9,365 nt of DNA, from contig JAGRKY010000472.1 of NCBI GenBank assembly GCA_020442095.1, forward strand, positions 1 to 9,365, written 5' to 3'. Positions 1 to 5,687 of the stretch are shown here, piece by piece (the stretch's first letter is position 1; every line of letters begins with the position of its first letter). Source of the stretch: Bauldia sp. GTDB taxonomy: Bacteria; Pseudomonadota; Alphaproteobacteria; Rhizobiales; Kaistiaceae. Both the position numbers and the translations under genes were made by a program. Below the pieces are notes generated by a model that was not told the DNA's origin, searched no databases, and saw only the letters and a program-made list of their open reading frames with translations.

Positions 1-138
1 TGCAAGGCCGGCCAGCCGAAGTTCAAGGCGACCCGGCGGATGAACGACGCCCACCCGATCGAGGAAGTCGGCGAGAAGCTCCGCGGCATGATGCCGTGGA
101 TCAAGTCGAACGCGCTGGTCGACAAGGCAAAGAACTAA
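1..138 (+). CDS. ilvC: Ketol-acid reductoisomerase, C-terminal end (partial)
   Basis: This is the last 45 codons of a gene whose start lies left of the window, in frame from base 1 and ending at TAA 136-138. IlvC converts 2-acetolactate or 2-aceto-2-hydroxybutyrate to the dihydroxy acid using NADPH and Mg2+, the second common step of valine, isoleucine and leucine synthesis in the cytoplasm. The visible tail contains [17 protein letters not shown] followed by a short basic end (LVDKAKN). A His-Pro-Ile-Glu...Val-Gly...Leu-Arg...Met-Met-Pro-Trp tail is characteristic of class I (short) reductoisomerases, especially alphaproteobacterial ones. The catalytic domain is not in view, so the call rests on this C-terminal signature alone. 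The presence of leuA on the same strand about 4 kb downstream is consistent. A strong hairpin follows at 198-234. Confidence 0.85.
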   Translation, partial: CKAGQPKFKATRRMNDAHPIEEVGEKLRGMMPWIKSNALVDKAKN

Positions 139-197
139 GGCGCAGGGCGGCGCCTGCAGCCTATCGACTTTCCTCAAAGAATCCTGTCCTTCTGCCA

Positions 198-234
198 ATC
201 GGCGGCGGGGAGCCTGGCGCTCTCCGCCGCCGAT
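198..234 (+). terminator. Long GC-rich hairpin after ilvC, candidate terminator
   Basis: Bases 198-213 pair with 219-234: an 11-base perfect outer stem (ATCGGCGGCGG with CCGCCGCCGAT), then one G-T wobble and four more pairs, closing a 5-base loop (CTGGC). It lies 60 bases after the ilvC stop. The downstream bases (CGAGTTATCC) have no T-run, so it is not a textbook intrinsic terminator. It ends only 32 bases before the antiporter start, so it could also sit in that gene's 5' untranslated RNA. The structure is seen directly; the function is inferred. Confidence 0.5.
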
Positions 235-266
235 CGAGTTATCCATGCGGCGGGTGAGGGCGACTC

Positions 267-1523
267 ATGCTGAGCCTTTTCGAGATTGTCGCCATCCTGC
301 TCGTGCTGTCGGCCATCTTCGGCTGGGTCAACGAGCGGTTCATCGGCCTTCCCCACGTCATCGGCCTCCTGGTGATGGCGCTCGCGGCATCGATTGCGCT
401 GATCATCTTCGACGAGATGGTGCCGGTGCTTGGCGTGCGCGACGCGGTCGAGAAGACGCTCGCCGAGATCGATTTCTACGACACGATGATGAACGGCATG
501 CTCGCCTTCCTGCTCTTCGCGGGGGCGCTGCAGATCGACCTCAGCCGGCTCAGGGCGGAAGCCTGGGCGGTCGGCTCGATGGCGACGGTCGGCGTCATCA
601 TCTCGACCTTCATCGTCGGGGTCGGCTTCTATCTCCTCGCGGCGCTGATCGGGGTGGATATTCCGCTGATCTGGGCGCTGGTCTTCGGCGCCCTGATCTC
701 GCCGACCGACCCGGTGGCGGTGATGGCGCTGCTCAAGTCGATCGAGATTCCGAAGCGGCTCGAGATCAAGATCGCCGGCGAGAGCCTGTTCAATGACGGC
801 GTCGGCGTCGTCCTGTTCACGCTTCTCATCGGGATCGCGACCCGGACGGAGGAACTGACGGTCGCCTATGTCGGCGAGCTGTTCTTCTGGGAAGCGGTCG
901 GCGGCGCGATCCTCGGGCTGATCGTCGGGCTGATCGCGGTGCGGGCGATGGAGGCCGTCGACAACTACCCGGTCGAGATCATGATCACCCTCGGCATGGT
1001 GACCGGGCTTTATGCGATCGCGCTCAGGCTCCACATGTCCGGGCCGATCGCGGTGGTGATCGCCGGTATCCTGGTCGGCAATCGCGGGGTCAGGACCGCG
1101 ATGAGCGAAACGACCCGCGAGCATCTCTTCCAGTTCTGGGAATTCATCGACGAATTGCTGAATTCGGTGCTGTTCCTGCTGATCGGTCTGGAGGTGCTGA
1201 TCGTGACGCTGGCGCCGTCGCTGGTCGGGCTCGCCGTGGCGACGATCCCGCTGGTCCTGGCGGCGCGGCTGATTTCGGTGACCCTGCCGCTGACGCTGCT
1301 TTCGCTGCGTGAATCCTTCGCCCGCGGCTCGATACCGATCCTAACCTGGGGCGGGGTGCGCGGCGGGATATCGGTGGCATTGGCGCTGGCGATACCCTTC
1401 GGGGACGTCCGCGAGCCGATCCTCGTCGCGACCTACGCGGTGGTGATCTTCTCGATCATCGTCCAGGGGCTGACCATCATGCCGCTGATCCGGCGGGTGC
1501 TGCGGCCCGATTCACAGGCCTGA
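267..1523 (+). CDS. CPA1-family Na+/H+ antiporter (NhaP type)
   Basis: A 418-residue, almost entirely hydrophobic protein with about 12 predicted membrane helices, acting in the inner membrane to exchange cytoplasmic Na+ (or K+) for protons in pH and salt homeostasis. Family signatures are clear: SPTDPVAV at residues 145-152, GESLFNDGVG at 171-180 with the Asn176-Asp177 pair typical of electroneutral CPA1 exchangers, and TWGGVRGGISVALAL at about 360-374 with the conserved arginine 365. The length matches the bare transport domain. There is no C-terminal RCK/TrkA-C or cNMP-binding regulatory domain. ATG 267 is chosen because GAGGG at 256-260 is correctly spaced. An ATG at 245 opens a different frame with no family similarity. 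Ion selectivity (Na+, K+ or Li+) cannot be read from sequence. The gene seems monocistronic: a hairpin lies before it and a convergent gene follows. Confidence 0.93.
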   Translation: MLSLFEIVAILLVLSAIFGWVNERFIGLPHVIGLLVMALAASIALIIFDEMVPVLGVRDAVEKTLAEIDFYDTMMNGMLAFLLFAGALQIDLSRLRAEAWAVGSMATVGVIISTFIVGVGFYLLAALIGVDIPLIWALVFGALISPTDPVAVMALLKSIEIPKRLEIKIAGESLFNDGVGVVLFTLLIGIATRTEELTVAYVGELFFWEAVGGAILGLIVGLIAVRAMEAVDNYPVEIMITLGMVTGLYAIALRLHMSGPIAVVIAGILVGNRGVRTAMSETTREHLFQFWEFIDELLNSVLFLLIGLEVLIVTLAPSLVGLAVATIPLVLAARLISVTLPLTLLSLRESFARGSIPILTWGGVRGGISVALALAIPFGDVREPILVATYAVVIFSIIVQGLTIMPLIRRVLRPDSQA

Positions 1524-1534
1524 CCGGGCGGCGC

Positions 1535-1568
1535 GCCGGCGGGGAGGGCGGGACCCGTCCCCTCCGGC
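1535..1568. terminator. Hairpin between convergent genes, candidate bidirectional terminator
   Basis: The 60-base gap between the antiporter stop and the convergent BA14K-like gene holds an imperfect hairpin. GCCGG 1535-1539 pairs with CCGGC 1564-1568, then after one mismatch GGGGA 1541-1545 pairs with TCCCC 1558-1562, then after a G-G mismatch two more pairs form. There is no T-run on either strand, so termination activity is inferred from location and stem strength. Confidence 0.4.
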
Positions 1569-1583
1569 ACGCCGATGACAGGC

Positions 1584-2012
1584 TCAGTAGGGGCTGATGC
1601 AGCGATGGGCGTAGCCGTCGTAGCCCACGAAGGTATCGGTCTGCGGATTGTAGGAACGGTAGTTCGCGAAGCACCAGTCGACATGGGCCTGGGCCCAGCC
1701 GCGCCGCGGGTAATAGACCGGCGGCGGCGGGGGCGGCCGGTAATAGGCCGGGGCGGGCGGCGCATAGTAGCGCGGCCGGGGCGGCGGGGCGTAATAGCCG
1801 GGCGCGCGGCGCGGCGCGGTGGCGAGCGCGCCGACCCCGAGGCCGACCAGTGCGCCGGCGGCGAAACCGACGCCGGGGCCGACGGTCCAGGTGTTGTTGT
1901 TCTGGTGGTAGTTATACTTGCCCTTCGAGCCGGCGGAGGCGGCGGTGGGGACGGTGACGATCGAGGCCAGGCCAAGGACGGCGGTCATCGCGGCCAATGT
2001 GAACTTTTTCAT
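1584..2012 (-). CDS. BA14K-family small secreted protein
   Basis: A 142-residue protein. Residues 1-27 form a Sec signal peptide (MKKFTLAAMT..., ending ASA before Gly28). A glycine-rich hydrophobic stretch at about 45-66 has GxxxG-like spacing and could insert in or associate with a membrane. Residues 69-103 are a proline/tyrosine-rich linker with repeated YYAPP/YYRPP units. The C-terminal block at 109-138 (VDWCFANYRSYNPQTDTFVG, then YDGYAHRC) matches the BA14K repeat, which usually reads W/YC..RFRSYDP.TGTYLGYDG..H.C. Cys114 and Cys138 are likely disulfide partners. The Brucella founding member was described as an immunoreactive, lectin-like envelope protein; the biochemical role elsewhere is unknown. 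The ORF stays open upstream to 2171, but ATG 2012 is chosen because it starts the signal peptide and follows a purine-rich GGAGAAGAG. It is divergent from the PhzF-like gene and convergent with the antiporter. Confidence 0.85.
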   Translation of the reverse strand: MKKFTLAAMTAVLGLASIVTVPTAASAGSKGKYNYHQNNNTWTVGPGVGFAAGALVGLGVGALATAPRRAPGYYAPPPRPRYYAPPAPAYYRPPPPPPVYYPRRGWAQAHVDWCFANYRSYNPQTDTFVGYDGYAHRCISPY

Positions 2013-2190
2013 TCTCTTCTCCGAGATACTCTGGTTACCCGGGCGGGAGACCCCTTCCCACCGATTGGCCGCAAGGATGGCGGCGGCTGCCTGAATGGTG
2101 GCTGAACGAATTGTGACGGCGCCCGGCGGTGGTGCTTGACCTGTCGCGGCACGCAAGCCAAAAGCGGGCACGCCTCACCCGGAGTTCGTC

Positions 2191-3102
2191 ATGCAGCGCC
2201 GCTACACCATCCTCGACGCCTTCACCGACCACGCCCTTGGCGGCAATCCGCTGGCCGTTGTGCTCGATTCCGAAGGGCTCGACGACGCCCGGATGCAGGC
2301 CATCGCCCGGGAGTTCAACCTGTCGGAGACGGTCTTCGTCCGGCCGGCCGCGCGACCGGCGCATGCGGCGGCGCTCCGCATCTTCACCCCCGTCTACGAG
2401 CTGCCTTTTGCCGGCCATCCGACGATCGGGACGGCTGTTCAGCTCGCCCTCGATGAAGCCGGCGAGAACCACGACAAGCACGAGATGATGATGGTGCTGG
2501 AGGAGGAGATCGGGCCGATCCGCTGCGGCGTGTCGCTGAAGGGGGAGGGGGCCGGCCACGTGATCTTCGACATGCCGAAGATGCCGGCGGCGACGATCGA
2601 TCCGACCGACCGCGACCTGATTTCGGCAGCCCTCGACCTCGCGCCTTCGGATATCGGCTTCGAGAACCATGTGCCGACGGGCTTCGATGCCGGCGTGCCC
2701 TATTGCTTCGTCCCGGTCCGCGATCTCGATGCCATCGCCCGGGCGCGGCCGCAGATGCGCCACTATGATCGCGCCTTCGGCGACGACGTGCTCGCCGACG
2801 TCTTCGTCTATACGCGCGAAACGGTGAGCGCCGACCACGATTTCCACGCCCGGATGTTCGCGCCGAAGTCGGGCATCCCCGAGGATCCCGCGACGGGATC
2901 CGGGGTGGCGGGGCTTGCCGGCGTCATCGCCCGCTTCGACCAGCCGCCCGGCGGCACTCACCGCTACATGATCGAACAGGGATACGAGATGGGGCGGCCG
3001 AGCCTGATGGGCCTCGAGATCGACATGCATGACGGCTCCGTGCATGGCGGGCGGATCTCCGGCGATGCGGTCGTCGTGGCGAAGGGCGTCCTGACGATCT
3101 GA
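2191..3102 (+). CDS. PhzF-family isomerase/epimerase
   Basis: A 303-residue cytoplasmic protein, the usual length for the PhzF fold (two diaminopimelate-epimerase-like halves). Visible signatures are the N-terminal DAFTDHALGGNPLAVV (residues 9-24), FNLSETVFV at 42-50 with the conserved glutamate 46 that acts as general acid/base in PhzF, LPFAGHPTIGTA at 71-82, and the second-half EDPATGSGVAGL at 231-242. PhzF itself isomerises trans-2,3-dihydro-3-hydroxyanthranilate in phenazine synthesis. Most family members, such as E. coli YddE, have no known substrate, and no other phenazine genes are present here, so a phenazine role should not be assumed. The ATG at 2191 follows GGAG 2181-2184 with 6 bases spacing. 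The gene ends 71 bases before the next ORF. Confidence 0.92.
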   Translation: MQRRYTILDAFTDHALGGNPLAVVLDSEGLDDARMQAIAREFNLSETVFVRPAARPAHAAALRIFTPVYELPFAGHPTIGTAVQLALDEAGENHDKHEMMMVLEEEIGPIRCGVSLKGEGAGHVIFDMPKMPAATIDPTDRDLISAALDLAPSDIGFENHVPTGFDAGVPYCFVPVRDLDAIARARPQMRHYDRAFGDDVLADVFVYTRETVSADHDFHARMFAPKSGIPEDPATGSGVAGLAGVIARFDQPPGGTHRYMIEQGYEMGRPSLMGLEIDMHDGSVHGGRISGDAVVVAKGVLTI

Positions 3103-3115
3103 CGGTCCGCCTTCT

Positions 3116-3134
3116 GGAATCGTGCTAAAATTCC
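3116..3134 (+). promoter_or_regulatory. Candidate extended -10 promoter inside an inverted repeat
   Basis: TGCTAAAAT at 3123-3131 fits an extended -10 element (TGn followed by TAAAAT, one change from consensus); no convincing -35 is seen. The -10 lies in an inverted repeat, GGAAT 3116-3120 and ATTCC 3130-3134 separated by 9 bases, which could be an operator. It would start RNA near 3138, about 36 bases before ATG 3174. Read from sequence only; a 5-base arm can arise by chance. Confidence 0.35.
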
Positions 3135-3173
3135 CTTCGGCGGCAAACCGTGTCCGCAGAGGGGGAGGGAAGC

Positions 3174-3608
3174 ATGCACTGGTTCAACGACGTCGTTCTG
3201 TTCCTGCATTTCTTCGGGCTTATGCTCGGCGCTGCCGGCGGGATGTCGAGCGCGATCATCATGCGCCGCGCCGCGTCGCTGCCGCCGGAGCAGGGCCAGG
3301 TCATCCGTGGCCTCGGTCCGGTTCTCGCAAACGTCTCGGCCGCCGGGGTCATCGTGCTGTGGGTCACCGGCCTGATCCTGGTGTGGACCAAGTGGAACGG
3401 CCTCGGTTCGCTGCCGACGCTCTTCTGGGTGAAGTTCGTCTTCATCGTGACGCTGACCGCGGCGGCGATCGCCATCCGCATGACCTATGCGGAGATCCGC
3501 AAGGGGAACACGGCCGCCGCGGCGCGGCTGCCGAAGCTCGGGCCGATCGCCGGACTGTCGGCGCTGCTCGCCACCTTCTTCGCGGTCTTCGCCTTCGCCA
3601 TCGGGTAG
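3174..3608 (+). CDS. Small four-helix membrane protein, function unknown
   Basis: A 144-residue inner-membrane protein that I do not recognise at family level with confidence. Four hydrophobic helices are visible at about residues 6-28, 49-71, 82-103 and 122-142. A cytoplasm-like polar stretch (RRAASLPPEQGQ, 31-42) lies between helices 1 and 2, and a basic segment (YAEIRKGN, 105-112) lies between 3 and 4. His12 in FLHFFGLMLG within helix 1 resembles the histidine-bearing first helix of small CopD/DUF2269-type membrane proteins, but this is only a loose resemblance. The frame also has an upstream GTG at 3150. ATG 3174 is preferred because GGGAGGGA lies immediately upstream of it with proper spacing, whereas nothing comparable precedes 3150. 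It could be transcribed with the PhzF-like gene 71 bases upstream or from its own promoter near 3126. Confidence 0.8.
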   Translation: MHWFNDVVLFLHFFGLMLGAAGGMSSAIIMRRAASLPPEQGQVIRGLGPVLANVSAAGVIVLWVTGLILVWTKWNGLGSLPTLFWVKFVFIVTLTAAAIAIRMTYAEIRKGNTAAAARLPKLGPIAGLSALLATFFAVFAFAIG

Positions 3609-3620
3609 GACGGGGGTGTT

Positions 3621-3647
3621 CCGGGCTCGCCAGCCGGGCGAGGCCGG
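3621..3647 (+). terminator. Hairpin after the membrane protein gene
   Basis: CCGG 3621-3624 pairs with CCGG 3644-3647, then after a G-G mismatch CTCGCC 3626-3631 pairs with GGCGAG 3637-3642 around a 5-base loop. It starts 13 bases after the upstream stop codon. There is no following T-run, so it is a weak terminator candidate that may instead protect the mRNA 3' end. Confidence 0.35.
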
Positions 3648-3691
3648 ACGCCGCCGCGGGGCCTTTCATGGCCCTGCGGTCGTATCGACGA

Positions 3692-3780
3692 CAAGTTTCG
3701 ACTTGCCGAAGGCCGCTGCTTTTGGCTAAAAAGCGCCGTGCCGCGAGGAATACCCGCCTTTAACCTGTCTGGTGGATAAT
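3692..3780 (+). promoter_or_regulatory. Candidate promoter region for the leu leader and leuA
   Basis: The region between the membrane protein gene and the leu leader ORF holds the only promoter-like sequence upstream of leuA. TTGCCG (3703-3708) and TAAAAA (3727-3732), 18 bases apart, form one poor-to-fair candidate. GATAAT at 3775-3780 is a better -10 but has no matching -35. A 14-base perfect inverted repeat, CAAGT-TTCG-ACTTG at 3692-3705, touches the first -35 and may be an operator or a UUCG-capped hairpin. GCTTTT 3718-3723 and AAAAGC 3729-3734 also form a small inverted repeat. No transcription start can be fixed from sequence. Confidence 0.3.
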
Positions 3781-3805
3781 CCGCGCGAGCCGAGTGGAGC
3801 TGACC

Positions 3806-3913
3806 ATGATCGTTCGCGATCCCTTGAGCGCACCGACGCCGGCCTTCGCCGAAGACCGTCGGATTGCGCCTGGCTCCCTGCTTCTTCTCGGCCTGCTCCT
3901 TAGACGCCCCTGA
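3806..3913 (+). CDS. leuL: leu operon leader peptide (35 aa)
   Basis: A short ORF starting ATG 3806 and stopping TGA 3911-3913, preceded by GGAG at 3796-3799 with ideal 6-base spacing. It begins MIVRDPLSAPT and ends SLLLLGLLLRRP: seven of eight consecutive residues (25-32) are leucine, encoded CTG CTT CTT CTC - CTG CTC CTT at 3878-3901. An eighth leucine (TTG) is at codon 7. A leucine-codon run in a tiny ORF about 115 bases ahead of leuA is the hallmark of a ribosome-sensing attenuator, where scarce charged leucyl-tRNA stalls the ribosome at the run. The peptide itself probably has no function after synthesis. The stop codon is embedded in an inverted repeat (3907-3914 with 3942-3949), linking translation to RNA folding. 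The symbol leuL is used by analogy with the enteric leader; sequence homology to it is not claimed. Confidence 0.8.
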   Translation: MIVRDPLSAPTPAFAEDRRIAPGSLLLLGLLLRRP

Positions 3914-4023
3914 GCGTCGACTGTCCGGTTGCGGGCGGGCTCTCAGGGGACGGTCAAGCAGCGGACACTCCCACGAAAGCCCGGAAGCGCCAACAGCACG
4001 GGCAAAGGTTTCGAGAAGGACAG
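3907..4023 (+). promoter_or_regulatory. leuA leader RNA with alternative pairings (putative attenuator)
   Basis: Several pairings that largely exclude each other can be drawn between the leader ORF stop and leuA. (A) CCCCTGAG 3907-3914 with CTCAGGGG 3942-3949, 8 bases perfect, spanning the leader stop codon. (B) CGGGCT 3936-3941 with AGCCCG 3978-3983. (C) GCCCG 3979-3983 with CGGGC 3999-4003, possibly extended by GAAA 3975-3978 with TTTC 4009-4012 across a bulge. (D) TGTCCG 3922-3927 with CGGACA 3962-3967. (E) CTGTCC 3921-3926 with GGACAG 4018-4023, which would cover part of the leuA ribosome binding site at 4016-4020. No stem is followed by a T-run. Control could therefore be by RBS occlusion or by an atypical terminator. 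The pairings are seen; which of them form is inference. Confidence 0.5.
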
Positions 4024-4027
4024 AATC

Positions 4028-5596
4028 ATGAGTGACAATCAACCGACCACCGCCGGCCGGGATCGGGTCGTGATCTTCGACACGACCTTGCGCGACGGCG
4101 AGCAATCGCCCGGCGCCTCGATGACGCTGGAGGAGAAGCTGCAGGTCGCGGCGCTCCTCGACGAGATGGGCGTCGACATCATCGAGGCCGGTTTCCCGAT
4201 TGCCTCCAACGGCGACTTCGAGGCGGTCACCGAGATCGCCAAGCTGGTCAAGAATGCGGTGGTCTGCGGCCTCGCCCGCGCCGGCAATGCCGATATCGAC
4301 CGCGCCGCCGAAGCGCTGAAGCATGCCGAGCGCCGGCGCATCCACACCTTCATCGGCACCTCGCCGCTGCACCGCCAGTTCCAGCTCCAGCTCGACAAGG
4401 ACCAGGTCTACGAGCGCGTCGTCTCGTCGGTGACCCGGGCGCGGAACTACACGGACGACGTCGAATGGTCGCCGATGGACGCGACGCGGACGGAGCACGA
4501 CTATCTCTGCCGCACGGTCGAGGCGGCGATCAAATGCGGCGCGACGACCATCAACATTCCGGACACCGTCGGCTACACAACGCCGGAGGAATTCTCGGCG
4601 CTGATCAGGATGCTGATCGAGAAGGTGCCGGGCGCCGACGAGGTGGTCTTCTCGACCCACTGCCACAACGACCTCGGCCTCGCGGTCGCCAATTCGCTGT
4701 CGGGCGTCTCCGGCGGCGCCCGCCAGATCGAGTGCTCGATCAACGGCCTCGGCGAGCGCGCCGGCAATGCCGCGCTCGAGGAGGTGGTGATGGCGATCAA
4801 GACGCGGGGCGACGTCTATCCCTACTACACCAACATCGACACGACCCTCCTGATGCGGGCGTCGAAGCTGGTCTCGGCGGTATCGGCCTTCCCGGTCCAG
4901 TACAACAAGGCGATCGTCGGCAAGAATGCCTTCGCCCATGAGTCGGGCATCCACCAGGACGGCGTCCTGAAAAATGCCGAGACCTACGAGATCATGAGGC
5001 CGGAGGACGTCGGGGTGAAGTCGACGTCGCTGGTGATGGGCAAGCATTCCGGCCGGCATGCCTTCCGCGAGAAGCTGGTCGCCCTCGGCTTCGAGCTCGG
5101 CGACAACGCGATGGAGGATGCCTTCCGCCGCTTCAAGGACCTCGCCGACCGCAAGAAGCACGTCTTCGACGAGGATATCGAGGCGCTGGTCGAGGACGAA
5201 ATGAGCCAGGCGGGCGAGAAGGTGAAGCTGGTCGCGCTCACCGTCATCGCCGGCACCGGCACGCCGCCGAAGGCCGTCGTGACGCTCGACGTCGACGGCA
5301 CGCACGTCACCAGGGAGGAGAGCGGCGACGGCCCGGTCGACGCCATGTTCAAGGCGATCCGGGCAATCGTGCCGCATGAGGCGAGCCTCCAGCTCTACCA
5401 GGTGGGCGCCGTGACGGAGGATTCCGACGCCCAGGCCGAGGTCTCGGTCCGGCTCGAGGAAGGCGACAAGATCGTCACCGGCCGCGGCGCCGATACCGAC
5501 ACGATGATCGCCTCGGCGCGGGCCTATGTCTCGGCGGTCAACAAGCTCGTCACGCGGCGCAACAAGTCGAAGCCGGTGGAGCTCAAGGCGGTCTAG
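4028..5596 (+). CDS. leuA: 2-isopropylmalate synthase
   Basis: A 522-residue cytoplasmic enzyme that condenses acetyl-CoA with 2-ketoisovalerate to 2-isopropylmalate, the committed and leucine-inhibited step of leucine synthesis. The catalytic TIM barrel spans about residues 14-280: FDTTLRDGEQSPGASM at 17-32 (metal-binding Asp18, catalytic-site Arg22), STHCHNDLGLAVANSL at 209-224 with metal ligands His211 and His213, and INGLGERAGNA at 238-248 with Asn247. The linker has KNAFAHESGIHQDG at 299-312. Residues about 398-520 form the LeuA allosteric dimer domain, including ESGDGPVDA at 431-439. The length matches the standard bacterial form (E. coli has 523). ATG 4028 is chosen because AAGGA lies at 4016-4020. 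The frame is open further upstream to a TTG at 3929, but that extension overlaps the leader structure and lacks family similarity. Expression is probably attenuated through the leader ORF at 3806-3913. A strong terminator follows at 5624. Confidence 0.97.
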   Translation: MSDNQPTTAGRDRVVIFDTTLRDGEQSPGASMTLEEKLQVAALLDEMGVDIIEAGFPIASNGDFEAVTEIAKLVKNAVVCGLARAGNADIDRAAEALKHAERRRIHTFIGTSPLHRQFQLQLDKDQVYERVVSSVTRARNYTDDVEWSPMDATRTEHDYLCRTVEAAIKCGATTINIPDTVGYTTPEEFSALIRMLIEKVPGADEVVFSTHCHNDLGLAVANSLSGVSGGARQIECSINGLGERAGNAALEEVVMAIKTRGDVYPYYTNIDTTLLMRASKLVSAVSAFPVQYNKAIVGKNAFAHESGIHQDGVLKNAETYEIMRPEDVGVKSTSLVMGKHSGRHAFREKLVALGFELGDNAMEDAFRRFKDLADRKKHVFDEDIEALVEDEMSQAGEKVKLVALTVIAGTGTPPKAVVTLDVDGTHVTREESGDGPVDAMFKAIRAIVPHEASLQLYQVGAVTEDSDAQAEVSVRLEEGDKIVTGRGADTDTMIASARAYVSAVNKLVTRRNKSKPVELKAV

Positions 5597-5623
5597 CCGC
5601 CGGACAGACCGGTTCTCCAAATG

Positions 5624-5655
5624 AAAATGGCCCACCCGAGCGGGTGGGCCATTTT
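5624..5655. terminator. Perfect bidirectional intrinsic terminator
   Basis: AAAATGGCCCACCC 5624-5637 pairs perfectly with GGGTGGGCCATTTT 5642-5655, a 14-base stem around the loop GAGC. On the + strand the stem ends in TTTTATTT, and on the - strand the complementary A-rich flank gives TTTTCATTT. It lies 27 bases after the leuA stop and 32 bases beyond the stop of the convergent gene at 5688, so it can terminate both. Confidence 0.95.
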
Positions 5656-5687
5656 ATTTCTGGACGCAGGCCGGCAGGCGGCCGTGC

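Noticed and set aside
174..1124. A 316-codon open frame on the - strand opposite the antiporter
   Set aside because: Asp/Arg/His-rich shadow of a membrane protein gene; no recognisable domain.
2136..2164. TTGACC as a -35 box for the PhzF-like gene
   Set aside because: At 16-18 bases spacing the -10 positions read CAAAAG or similar, which is not convincing.
3929..4027. N-terminal extension of leuA from a TTG at 3929
   Set aside because: It has no family similarity and no ribosome binding site, and it overlaps the leader RNA structure; ATG 4028 has AAGGA at the right distance.
3914..4027. T-box or metabolite riboswitch ahead of leuA
   Set aside because: No T-box specifier or TGG-containing antiterminator sequence is seen; the leucine-rich ORF with competing stems explains the region better.
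3485..5635. A 716-codon open frame on the - strand opposite leuA
   Set aside because: Its composition (rich in Arg, Asp, His, Gly, Leu) is typical of an antisense shadow in GC-rich DNA, and leuA on the + strand has full family motifs over the same bases.
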